Positions 1 to 8,565 of a stretch of 19,753 bases of DNA are shown in pieces. Origin of the DNA: Asparagopsis taxiformis (lineage: Eukaryota > Rhodophyta > Florideophyceae > Bonnemaisoniales > Bonnemaisoniaceae); NCBI GenBank assembly GCA_030407315.1, contig JALQPE010000387.1, positions 1-19,753 of the forward strand. Direction: 5' to 3'. The position numbers were made by a program, and so were the translations under genes. Below the pieces are notes generated by a model. It saw only the letters and a program-made list of their open reading frames with translations, did not search any database and was not told the origin of the DNA. The stretch's first letter is position 1; every line of letters begins with the position of its first letter.

Positions 1-1226
1 GACTGATCCGACGAAGAGGTTCTCGTGGCCTCACGTAATCAACGCGTTGATTTAAACGATACCTGCAAGACGACGTGCTGAGGAGGCCTACGAAAGGTCA
101 CAATGATCACGCAGAGTCCTAACGAGGACGAGAATCAGTACGCTGATAGACTCGCCCACAGGCGCCACGCGGGCGTGTAACTACGTGTTTACGGACGACT
201 CCTCGTTCACCACTACGTACGTGGTTTGCTGCCCTCGACGCGGGCAGCCGTGACGGAACGACTCCGGTCACTCCCCGAACGAGAGAGGAACGACCTCACC
301 TTTGTGAGACGATTGGCGACGGCCGAGGAACGACCTTCCGTGCACGTACGGCAGCTGTCGCGTCAGCCGCGAAACCGAAAGTGCGGTTTCCGGTGAAGCC
401 TACGTTGGCTATTCCGACCACGAGTCGAGGAAGTTCGCGGACTACGATGAGTCCGCGTACTTACGTAATGAACGGGCTAGCGAGCCCAGTTACCACGATG
501 GTAACCCGAACATCCCCACGAGGGATGATGACGACGTGTCGCTCGCTGCGGCTCACGTGCCGAGAACGTTGGAGGCGATCCTCTTCACGAACGGGCCGCC
601 GCCCCAACGATACGAAAACGGCGAACGAACAAAAAGCCGGACGAGCTCGAAGCTCGATTGAACCGTCCATGCGAGGACGTGCCGAAGCTCACGAGCGAGC
701 AGACGCAATTGGCGCACTCCGTAATCCCGAATGATTACTGGACGCTGTCGTTGTGGTCATGCCGCGAAGATGGCCACTCGACGTTTACGTGTCCGCGTCT
801 GACGCCAGATCAACGGATCTTTTTCGCGTACAAGTACTACCTCTTCCACGTGAAGAGCAACCCACGTCAGGCTGAGTACTTCCGCCAACGAATGGCCAAA
901 CGTAACCAGAGAACGACCTGCGGCGAGGGAACGTGACCCCGCGGAGGTACGGCACGCCGCCTACGATACTCCGAAACCCCAATCGTGACGGGGGAAGGCC
1001 CTTCGACAGGCGCGCGGCGACTTTCGTAATGACCGACGTGACCCCCGCCCGTGGGCGAACGAACGAAATGGCCAGCGTAATGGCCGCAGCGGAGTCTACG
1101 TGACGACCTCCGCTGACGAAACACCACTCGAGGTGGAGACGAGTCACGATGACGAACGAGCTTCGTGGGCTCACGACGACGACGTGTCGAACGGCCTCGC
1201 GCCGGAAAACGACCAGGCGATGTAGG
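1..1226 (+). pseudogene. gag: gag remnant (capsid and zinc-knuckle region), several frameshifts
   Basis: Gag-like coding sense runs through this stretch but hops between frames: frame 2 to about 102, frame 1 at 103-175, frame 2 at 176-202, frame 1 at 202-330, frame 3 at 333-410, frame 2 at 395-658 (stop 659-661), frame 1 at 658-936, and frame 2 from about 1070 to a stop at 1224-1226. There is also an in-frame stop at 53-55. Capsid-type signatures include EEAYER, DENQYADRL, FTDDS and VRGLLPSTRAAVTERL. A nucleic-acid-binding knuckle sits at 748-780 (SCREDGHSTFTC). It keeps C-x4-H-x4-C, but the expected first Cys three residues upstream is Leu. A conserved-looking run (LTPDQRIFFAYKYYLF) follows it. 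Family assignment is by pattern and order only. Confidence 0.75.
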
Positions 1227-1308
1227 TCACGAGCCACCCACATCGCCTGAACCCTTACGTAAGAGGGGGGCGACCGACGTCGATGATTGGTCCTCCGCAG
1301 GCTCACCG

Positions 1309-4300
1309 ATGAACGAGAGTTACGTAAAGCTCACGGCCGCGAAGGCCAACTCGAGTCACACGACACCCGACGTGGGGGAAGAAACGAAGTCCGACGGGAC
1401 AACCGAACCTCACATGAAGAGGAAGCCTCGCAGACGAGCGAGACGCGCTACCCGGAAGCACGACGCTTCCGAGCGCGAGAAAGCCAAGCACGCGGCTTAT
1501 ACGAAGCGTGTCGACGCAAAAGAAGCCATACGGGCTCATACGGTGAAGCGACGAATCGCTAGCGAAGACGTAGACCGCGCGCCGGTCAGGACCGAACCGT
1601 TGGTCCTCGACGGGCATACGTGCCTACTTGCGTCGAAGCATTATATCGTATCCGGAACGATCGGACTAGACCTCAACGTGATGAGGGCGATTACCATCGC
1701 GATGGATACGTGCAGCGGCTACAACTTGATACGAACAAGTTTACTACCCTACGACTGGGTCGACCGCTGTCTACGTGACGAAGAGCTACCGAAGCTCGGA
1801 GACGCCAACGGGCGACGTTTGCCTATCGAAGGCGCCCTCCTGCTTCGTGTCAGGCTTGGGAACTCGCTGTTCCGCGTAAAATTCTTCGTAGCCAATACGC
1901 TGGCTGTTCCCGTCATAATGGGCACGTCGTTCATGTCGAGGCATGTCGATGCTATACGCTGTCGAGCGCAGACAATCGACCTCCATCGAGGGGATACGAT
2001 ACCCATTATCGCGGAGGGCGATACGAAGACTCCGTACGAGGAGGGGGAAGAGACGAATCCAAACGTGGAGCCCCCGAAACGCCGCGAGCGTAACGCTGCC
2101 TCGAATAGGCCAAGCCGAACGTTCTCGGTTCGCCTGACGAAGTACACGCGTGTACCGGCGATGTCGCAACGGACCGTCAACGTGACGACGGATGCGACCG
2201 GACTCGTGTTCCTCGAACCGAAAGCGTCGGTGCAATTCCGGCATGGGCTTCGTATAGCCAACGGAGTGGTCGACGTAGGACCCAGAGAGACGTTCTCTAT
2301 TATCGTATCTAACTTCACGAAGAAGGACCGCGAGCTACCGAAAGGCGCGACGGTTGCGTACGCGGTACGCTCCCCGTTGGGAATCGTCCCACTCAAGCGT
2401 GAGGGCGGCGAAGCCCTCGCGAAGGTTTTGAACCTACCGCTAGTCGACACGACGACGCGGACGAATACGAACGGGTTGGGCGACGAAACGCCAGACCCGT
2501 TGGTCAACGAAAAGGGGAACGACCCCGCCACGGATTGGCAGTCGACAATCGATTTGTCGCACCTCGACGACGAGGATTTACGAAAGCGCATCAACGAGAT
2601 GCTAGCTACACATTCGTCAATGTGGACGAGCGGACGCCTCGGCGAAATCAATGCTACGGAGCATCGGATCGAACTCGAACCGGGCACGCGGCCCATACGT
2701 TCAATGCCCTATCGACAGGGTCCGGCTCTGCGTACGATAGCCGAGGAGCAGATCACGAAGATGCTCAACGAAGGGGTTATCGAACCCGCGTCCAGCGAAT
2801 GGGCGTCACCAATCGTGTTGGTGCCGAAGAAGGACGGATCCTTACGTTTCTGTGTCGACTACAGGCGTTTGAACGCGAAAACGATCGCTGATTCGTACCC
2901 GCTTCCTCGTATGGAAGATTGCCTCGATTCGCTTGGCGACGCCGCCATCTTCACGACACTCGATTGTAACGCCGGTTACTGGCAAGTGCCCGTCTCCGCC
3001 GAGGACCGTGATAAGACAACGTTTACGTCTTTCATGGGAACGTATCGCTACGTGCGAATGCCATTCGGGCTACGAAATGCCCCCGCTACGTTTCAGCGGA
3101 CGTTGGACATAATCCTCTCTGGAGTACGTTGGCAATCGTGCCTTGTCTACTTAGACGACGTAATCGTCTTTTCGAAAGACCTCGAGTCTCACCTGGGTCA
3201 CGTTGACCAGGTGCTTTCCCTGCTACGCGCAGCGGGAGTAACGTTAAAGCTCACGAAGTGCTCGTTCTTTCAACCACGAGTTGACTACCTGGGGCACGTG
3301 ATTACCCCAGGGAAGCTGCACGTCGCAGCACGGAACAAGGAAGCCTTTCGTACGGCTACGTTCCCGCGAGACAAGACGCAATGTCGATCGTTTTTGGGCG
3401 CGGCCAACGTTTACCGCCGTTTCGTAAAGGCGTATGCCGAGATCGCTCGGCCACTCAACACGATGTTGAAGAAGGACGCTTCCCCCGATTGGACGAACCC
3501 AACGGACGCGCAAACGAATGCGTTCGAAACGTTGAAGACGATACTGGTGTCGCCACCAGTATTGCACCTTCCGAAGGCGGGACGTCCGTTCATGATCGAT
3601 ACCGACGCGTCGGCGTATCAGCTGGGAGCTACGTTGCTCCAGCAGCAAAACGAGGATAAGCCCAACGAATGGGTGCCGATTGGGTACTGGTCGAAGACCC
3701 TTAACGAAACCGAACGCGGTTACTCAGCGACCGAGCGCGAGTGCTACTCCGTCGTCTGGGCGATAACGTCGCTCCGACCCTACGAAGAGGGTCAGCGGTT
3801 CACCGTACGTACGGACCACGAAGCCTTACGTTCGCTGATGACGCTGACGGACGCGTCCGGACGACTACTACGATGGAGGCTACGCGTTGCCGAATTCGAT
3901 TTCGAAGTTACGTACAGGCCTGGGCGCGTGCACCAGGTACCTGACGCTTTATCACGTGTGATATCTACGTATGACGACGGTCGACCCGTTGACGATGACG
4001 TACCATCGTATGGGGACGCGGTCCTCGTGACCACTCGCAGTCGGCGACAACCCACACGAAGTGGGCAAGGACGAACGACGTCCGTACGTAAAAAGGCACC
4101 GAATGCCAGGGGTCACGACGACCCGTCGAACGAGACTCGTGACAAACGGACACCAGCCACGACGGCTAGCCACGATGAACGCGAGTTCAACCGCGACGCG
4201 TCGCTCGATGACGTTCTTGACGAGGAACCGGATTTCCTCGACGAGCAGCGCGCTGCTGAAGACGATTCGGCACGCGTGCCACCAGCTGACGTTCAGCTTC

Positions 4301-4824
4301 CCATTACGAGGGACGAGCTTATCGAAGCTCAACGCGAGGACGCGTTCTGTCAAACGATACTGACACGACAGTCCGACACGCAGGACGCTGCATTCTTCGA
4401 AGGCCACGATGGCTTACTCCGACGCCGGAACCCTCACGACGAGGAACGTACACAAATCGTTGTGCCGGCGTCGTTGCGGCCGCGGCTGCTAGAGTTAACG
4501 CACCACCACGTCCTCGCTGGACATCCCGGGCAAACGCGTATGTACTATACCCTACGGAGGACGTACTACTGGCCCGCGATGGCCGCCGACATCCACGCAA
4601 CGGTACGAAACTGTGTCGGATTTGCGAAGAACCGCGTGAAGCTTCGCAAACGGACGAACCCGTTACGTTTTATTTCCGGCTACGGAGCCGCTGCGAGACC
4701 TATGTATCGACATACTAGGTCCGCTTACGAAGACCACGCGTGGCAACCGATTTATTCTCGTTATAACGGACCGCTTTACGAAGCTAACCAGAGTCGTACC
4801 TCTACGAAATATCGATTCCGCTAA
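1309..4824 (+). CDS. pol: Pol polyprotein, 5' part: protease, reverse transcriptase, RNase H, integrase zinc domain
   Basis: The open frame reaches back to 1165 with no ATG; 1309 is its first ATG. In intact relatives pol may simply be fused to gag, so this start is a convenience. Domains in order: a basic linker; an aspartic protease with active-site Asp at 1705 in MDTCSGYN and a second motif VIMGTSF near 1915; reverse transcriptase with the fingers motif VPKKDGSLRFCVDYRRLN (from 2821), LDCNAGYWQ, MPFGLRNAPATFQ and catalytic YLDD at 3148-3159; RNase H with DTDAS (3598), TERE and RTDHEAL (about 3808); and the integrase HHCC region (HHHVLAGHPG at 4501, YYWPAM). Two oddities: the usual DTG/DSG protease triad is DTC, and the last zinc Cys is Phe (4621-4623). 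From about 4671 the frame is out of register; the last 50 codons are nonsense ending at 4822-4824. Confidence 0.9.
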   Translation: MNESYVKLTAAKANSSHTTPDVGEETKSDGTTEPHMKRKPRRRARRATRKHDASEREKAKHAAYTKRVDAKEAIRAHTVKRRIASEDVDRAPVRTEPLVLDGHTCLLASKHYIVSGTIGLDLNVMRAITIAMDTCSGYNLIRTSLLPYDWVDRCLRDEELPKLGDANGRRLPIEGALLLRVRLGNSLFRVKFFVANTLAVPVIMGTSFMSRHVDAIRCRAQTIDLHRGDTIPIIAEGDTKTPYEEGEETNPNVEPPKRRERNAASNRPSRTFSVRLTKYTRVPAMSQRTVNVTTDATGLVFLEPKASVQFRHGLRIANGVVDVGPRETFSIIVSNFTKKDRELPKGATVAYAVRSPLGIVPLKREGGEALAKVLNLPLVDTTTRTNTNGLGDETPDPLVNEKGNDPATDWQSTIDLSHLDDEDLRKRINEMLATHSSMWTSGRLGEINATEHRIELEPGTRPIRSMPYRQGPALRTIAEEQITKMLNEGVIEPASSEWASPIVLVPKKDGSLRFCVDYRRLNAKTIADSYPLPRMEDCLDSLGDAAIFTTLDCNAGYWQVPVSAEDRDKTTFTSFMGTYRYVRMPFGLRNAPATFQRTLDIILSGVRWQSCLVYLDDVIVFSKDLESHLGHVDQVLSLLRAAGVTLKLTKCSFFQPRVDYLGHVITPGKLHVAARNKEAFRTATFPRDKTQCRSFLGAANVYRRFVKAYAEIARPLNTMLKKDASPDWTNPTDAQTNAFETLKTILVSPPVLHLPKAGRPFMIDTDASAYQLGATLLQQQNEDKPNEWVPIGYWSKTLNETERGYSATERECYSVVWAITSLRPYEEGQRFTVRTDHEALRSLMTLTDASGRLLRWRLRVAEFDFEVTYRPGRVHQVPDALSRVISTYDDGRPVDDDVPSYGDAVLVTTRSRRQPTRSGQGRTTSVRKKAPNARGHDDPSNETRDKRTPATTASHDEREFNRDASLDDVLDEEPDFLDEQRAAEDDSARVPPADVQLPITRDELIEAQREDAFCQTILTRQSDTQDAAFFEGHDGLLRRRNPHDEERTQIVVPASLRPRLLELTHHHVLAGHPGQTRMYYTLRRTYYWPAMAADIHATVRNCVGFAKNRVKLRKRTNPLRFISGYGAAARPMYRHTRSAYEDHAWQPIYSRYNGPLYEANQSRTSTKYRFR

Positions 4825-5755
4825 CGTGGCGAGTGCGTTCGTCAACGCGTGGGTCTTCTCGTATGGACCCCCACGAACGCTCATAAGCGATAACGGAAAG
4901 CAGTTCGCTGCTAAGTTTTTCCAGCGCGTCTGCAACGAAATCGGCGTGACGAACGTCTTTACGTCGACGTACCACCCCCAAACGAACGGGCAGGTGGAGC
5001 GCTACAACAGGACGATCCTGGCGATGCTCCGTAATTACGTGAACGAAAACCAGAACGACTGGGATCGATACGCATCGGCGTTAACGTTTGCGTACAACAC
5101 GCATGTGCACTCGAGCACGGGCACGACGCCCTTCGACTTGATTCTCACGAATCCACCGCCACCGTTGGCGCTACACACGTCGGTAACGAACCGCGAACTA
5201 CCCGACGGGGGAGGGCGAGCCACTTACGTTCGTGAGCTCGCCACAACGATGGATAACGCGTATCGAACGCTGAAGGCCGCGCAGGCACGTTACAAACAAA
5301 ATTTCGACAAGCGAGTCCGTGTCTCGAATCGAAATATCCGCGCGGGAGAATACGTATTCATCGACCCGACGGACGGGACTACGAAGGGCACGAAGCTCGG
5401 CAACCACGCGTTGGGACCGTTCCGCGTACTACGTAACGACGTACGAACGTTCGTCATCCAACGAGGAGACGTAGTTGAACGTGTCAACTCGGACCGCGTT
5501 GCGTACGCGCCAACGCCGGCGAACGCGCCCCCGCCGGAGCCATACGATGCCACTGAGGCAGATCTCGACAAGAACCGCGACGGTCCGGCGTATGTAGTAG
5601 ACGACCTACTCAACCACCGCGTGAACGAGGACGGAACGTTAGACTTCCTCGTGAAGTGGGTCGGGTATCGTACCCCTACGTGGGAGCCCCGCCGGAACGT
5701 ATCTGAAGAGAGCGTCTCTCGATACTTTGCACGCGTGCGACGAGCAACAACGTGA
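4673..5755 (+). CDS. pol: Pol polyprotein, 3' part: integrase catalytic core, GPY/F module, chromodomain
   Basis: This continues pol in the +1 frame, so it has no start of its own; the first ATG-less sense codons begin at about 4673 and the natural stop is 5753-5755. The integrase core shows all three DDE residues: Asp at 4709-4711 (CIDILG), Asp at 4889-4891 (LISDNGKQF) and Glu at 4997-4999 (GQVERYNR), with 35 residues between the last two as expected of retroviral-type integrases. A GPY/F-type motif (LGPFRVL) lies near 5416. The C-terminus is a chromodomain: YVVDDLLNHR from 5591, FLVKWVGY and TWEP, with the aromatic cage residues Tyr, Trp and Trp in place. In chromoviruses this domain is thought to steer integration to marked chromatin. 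The break from the upstream frame lies in a T/A-rich run at about 4668-4675 and fits one inserted base. Confidence 0.9.
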   Translation, partial: FPATEPLRDLCIDILGPLTKTTRGNRFILVITDRFTKLTRVVPLRNIDSANVASAFVNAWVFSYGPPRTLISDNGKQFAAKFFQRVCNEIGVTNVFTSTYHPQTNGQVERYNRTILAMLRNYVNENQNDWDRYASALTFAYNTHVHSSTGTTPFDLILTNPPPPLALHTSVTNRELPDGGGRATYVRELATTMDNAYRTLKAAQARYKQNFDKRVRVSNRNIRAGEYVFIDPTDGTTKGTKLGNHALGPFRVLRNDVRTFVIQRGDVVERVNSDRVAYAPTPANAPPPEPYDATEADLDKNRDGPAYVVDDLLNHRVNEDGTLDFLVKWVGYRTPTWEPRRNVSEESVSRYFARVRRATT

Positions 5756-6203
5756 AAGGCCACGACGGCCCCCGAAAACGCACACGAGCGTCGGGTTAAG
5801 CGCACGCGTGCGCGACGTTGCACGATGCAACAAACGCAGCGACGAGCCGCACGAACGAGAAGCGAAGGCACAACGAGTGGCCGGGACGTCCACCCTTGCG
5901 TTGGGGGGGCGCGATGCGTGCTAGAGCCGTCGCTCTTTTCGTTTTCGACACCATACGTTGGTGGAGGCACGAGCGCCAACGAAAGATTGGACGACGAGTC
6001 CACGCGCGGACGATTCACACGATGTGAAGAGCCACGACTGGCTCGACAGTGTTGACCGCCCCACGGGCAAAGGTGACGACACCACGGGCCACGGACGGAC
6101 AACACGTCAGATTTTTCGCGCGAAAATTATTTTAGGGCCAACGGGCCATGGACGCACGGTACGAAAAATCGGGCCGATTACAGTGCGCTAACCCGGCCAA
6201 ATC

Positions 6204-6223
6204 TCGGGGCACGCGTGCCCCGA
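6204..6223. repeat. 20-bp perfect palindrome
   Basis: TCGGGGCACG is followed immediately by its reverse complement CGTGCCCCGA, with no loop. It lies in the non-coding part after the retroelement pol, next to short A/T-rich runs that also partly mirror each other. It could be a protein-binding dyad or a chance product of the CpG-rich composition. Confidence 0.6.
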
Positions 6224-7235
6224 AAATTTCGTAATTTTGGCATGACGTGTGAGCCATCGTACGTCCCCGTGGACAACCGCTGACAACGAGTCGCATCGAC
6301 CAACGAGGTCAACGCCAAGCTCGCGAGCAAACGGCAACGTAACGCCGGAAGGCGGAAAAACCACGTAGGACGGACGCGTCCCCGACGAAGATGGCAACGG
6401 CCTCATTACGAAACTTCACGCACGAAGCGGAACGAAGCTATACGCTAGCTGACGAACGAGACCAACGGGTCTCGGCGCACGAAGCGCGCGCGAAGAACGT
6501 GCGAAACGAATGAGCCAACGAGGCCGCAGCGACGGACGGCGAACGAAGACGCTAACGTCTCGAATGCGACGCGACGGCAAACCGTTATCGCCACATCAAG
6601 GCACGACGCCGAACACGGTAGCCACGTACGGCAACCACGAAACGACACAACGGTGTCCTGCCACGCGGGCGCAACGATCGACGCGCGAAAACGAAAAGCC
6701 CGCCGGCTATGCGAAACGACGCGAGCGAACCCAAAAGGGGTCGACCACGTACGGTCACGTAGATTAAATCGCGCACGTCCGCGTCGCGAACGAAGTAAGC
6801 TAACGAAGCTTAGGCTCCGTTCGAACTCGAAGGCACACGCGCCACCGGCCACGTTGGCCAGGATACGAGCGCGTACGCGGGCGTCGCCAACGATAACGAC
6901 GTACGCCAACGGGTCGACCCTGCGAAACGAAATACGAGTACGCAACGGCGAACAAGCTAGTAGCCAACGTGAACGGCACAGCTGAAGGCAACGTCTGCCG
7001 ACGAACTTGGCTCACGAGGCAGCCTCAAACGCCCGCGGGCATGCGAAACGACTCCGTCAATCGCGTCCCCGTCGGGTTCGCAAGGCGAATAAACGAAATT
7101 ACGCAACGGCGTAGAGGGCGAGCATTACGTATGCCCAGGTGCACGTCGCACCACATAACGGACGAGCTAACGAAACGCTCCTCGGACGCCGCGGCGAACG
7201 ACGCCACCACGCGAAGCGGACTAGCGCAACGGTTG

Positions 7236-7934
7236 CGCCACCGGCTAACGTGAAGCCGCGGGAACGTAAAGCGCGACGGCGCTAACGGTGTTAACGGCTA
7301 TACGAAAAGCCAAGCCCGCCGGCAAAGACGTTGTCAACGGAACTGCGACGCATCACGACGCGCCGCCGCGTACACGCAACGGCGTGAAACGTCAAGCCAA
7401 CTCACGCGCGAGTCGGCCTGACGTTTGGCGAATTTTCCGTCCAGCTCATCGGAGCAAATTAAAATTGGCACCGACATGCTACGTGCCAAAGAGCTCGAAT
7501 GCTCAACGGAATTCGACACCCGACGGGGTTATCCGCACGAGGAACGACGGCGGAAACGATTTCCGAGATAGTTACAAAATGATAACGCCACTGGCCAACG
7601 TGAAGCCGCGAGAACGTGAAGCGCGACGGCGCTATTGACGTCAATGGCTATACGAAAAACCAAGCCCGCCGGCCACCACGTCGTCAGCGAAACCGCAACG
7701 TACTGCGACGAATTGCTGCGTACACGCCACGGCGTAGAACGTCAAACCGACTCACGTGCGAGTCGGTCTGACGTTCGATGAAATTTTCACCTAGCTCATC
7801 GGAGCAAATTAAAATTAGCACCGACGTGCTACGCGCTAAAGAGCTCGTATGCTCAACGGAATTCGACACCCGACGGGGTTATCCGAACGAGAAACGACGG
7901 CGGAAACGATTTTTGAGTTAGTTACTAAATGATA
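7236..7934. repeat. Two-copy tandem duplication, unit about 350 bp
   Basis: Copy A is 7236-7585 and copy B is 7586 to about 7934. Shared landmarks are exactly 350 bp apart at the start: AACGTGAAGCCGCG ends at 7260 and again at 7610. Other shared blocks are CTCATCGGAGCAAATTAAAA, CTCAACGGAATTCGACACCC and CGACGGCGGAAACGATTT. The copies differ at many single positions, so the duplication is not recent. Each copy holds a 61-codon minus-strand open frame, but the two peptides differ at about a third of positions, mostly by replacement, so they are not treated as genes. The role is unknown; repeats inside an LTR or 3' UTR would fit. Confidence 0.85.
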
Positions 7935-8131
7935 CGCACGCCAACGGGCTCTACGATCGAGTTTAACGTACCACTCGCAGTGAAAAGCCGCCGCTACGCG
8001 CCGCCGCTTAGCCGAATAGTTACGATTTGTACGAACCTGCCAACGGGCACACGCCGCTGCGAACGCGGAAGACTAGCTACGAAAGCTCTACGACGCCCAA
8101 CGGGGTAGACGCCACAACAACAAAAAATTGT

Positions 8132-8160
8132 GGGGAGGGGCTTAACGCTTACCCCTCCCC
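8132..8160. repeat. G-rich/C-rich hairpin, 9-bp stem and 11-nt loop
   Basis: GGGGAGGGG (8132-8140) and CCCCTCCCC (8152-8160) form a perfect 9-bp stem around CTTAACGCTTA. An A-rich stretch precedes it. A purine tract next to TTGTGG resembles a retroelement polypurine tract beside an LTR start, but the mirrored C-tract points to a simple hairpin. Each G-strand also has two runs of four Gs. Confidence 0.6.
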
Positions 8161-8296
8161 CGCGGCAGACGACCTGCCAATACGTATTACGAAGCTCAGC
8201 GGAGCCATGCGATTACGCAAAGAAACAAGACGAAAGTTTACGAAAGCAACACGGTGCTAGAAGCCTACGTGGCCTACGAACTAACCTAGGAACGAC

Positions 8297-8565
8297 CTAG
8301 TAGCGACGAGAACGCTTGCCCGCAGGGTCATACGGACCAGGGCCTTCGCCGCGGCTATCGTGGCTGCGGCTGCGACTGGGCTGAACGAAGCCCGGCGCGT
8401 ACGGATCGACGGTCTGCGTGACCACGGGAGCTCGCTCGCGACGCGACGCGGGATCCCTAGCGTAAGGATCCGCAGTCCCGTGACTGCGCGTATCCGAAGG
8501 GCGCGCCGAAGCGGGGTCGCGTGGCAGGTACGCCGCTGCGTGACCATACCCGACGGGGTCGCCGA
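8297..8565 (-). pseudogene. Possible 3' end of a host gene (Arg/Ser/Asp-Pro-rich tail), cut by the CACTA-like insertion
   Basis: On the minus strand an open frame runs from the 8565/8566 junction down to a TAG at 8297-8299, about 88 codons. It is low-complexity and protein-like, with repeated DPYA/DPA elements (DPYARDPASRR, DPYAPGF, GPYDPAGKRSRRY at the end) and an SRSRS run. Such tails are common in nuclear and RNA-binding proteins, but no domain is present. The frame stops exactly where CACTACGG begins, so the upstream part of the gene would lie beyond the inserted element. In GC-rich DNA an open frame of this size can arise by chance, so the call rests on the internal repetition. Confidence 0.35.

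Larger units (their letters stand above)
1..5755 (+). mobile_element. Ty3/gypsy chromodomain retrotransposon, gag-pol part, degenerate
   Basis: This is a retroelement internal region in the order gag, protease, reverse transcriptase, RNase H, integrase, chromodomain. Integrase after RNase H is the Ty3/gypsy order, and the C-terminal chromodomain places it among chromoviruses. The window opens inside the capsid part of gag, so the 5' LTR and primer-binding site lie outside it. The 3' LTR cannot be delimited because there is no 5' copy for comparison; it must lie in the similarly composed DNA after 5755. Gag carries several frameshifts and pol carries one, so this copy is very unlikely to move on its own. 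It is uniformly GC-rich and loaded with ACG/CGT trinucleotides, unlike everything after 8565. Confidence 0.93.
5756..8296. other. GC-rich non-coding stretch after pol; probable 3' UTR/LTR or decayed element DNA
   Basis: No reading frame here looks like protein. The DNA keeps the same ACG/CGT-rich composition as the retroelement, so it most likely contains the 3' untranslated region, the 3' LTR or decayed related elements. A G-run at about 5905-5912 is polypurine-tract-like but too weak to fix an LTR edge. Structure that can be seen: a 20-bp perfect palindrome at 6204-6223, T/A-rich islands around 6110-6240, the tandem duplication at 7236-7934 and the hairpin at 8132-8160. LTR ends cannot be called without the missing 5' copy. 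Confidence 0.5.

Noticed and set aside
1749..2696. 315-codon minus-strand open frame opposite pol
   Set aside because: It is antisense to the protease/linker region, Ser/Arg-rich and explained by codon bias of the real plus-strand gene.
4665..4680. Programmed frameshift site between the two pol parts
   Set aside because: The break lies inside integrase, where programmed shifts are not known, and no standard slippery heptamer is present; an indel is simpler.
5899..5920. G-run followed by TG as a polypurine tract and LTR start
   Set aside because: It is short and cannot be confirmed without the 5' LTR; several similar sites occur downstream.
7334..7869. Twin 61-codon minus-strand frames (7334-7519 and 7684-7869) in the 350-bp duplication
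   Set aside because: The peptides differ mostly by replacement changes, with no sign of constraint; they are open only because the DNA was duplicated.
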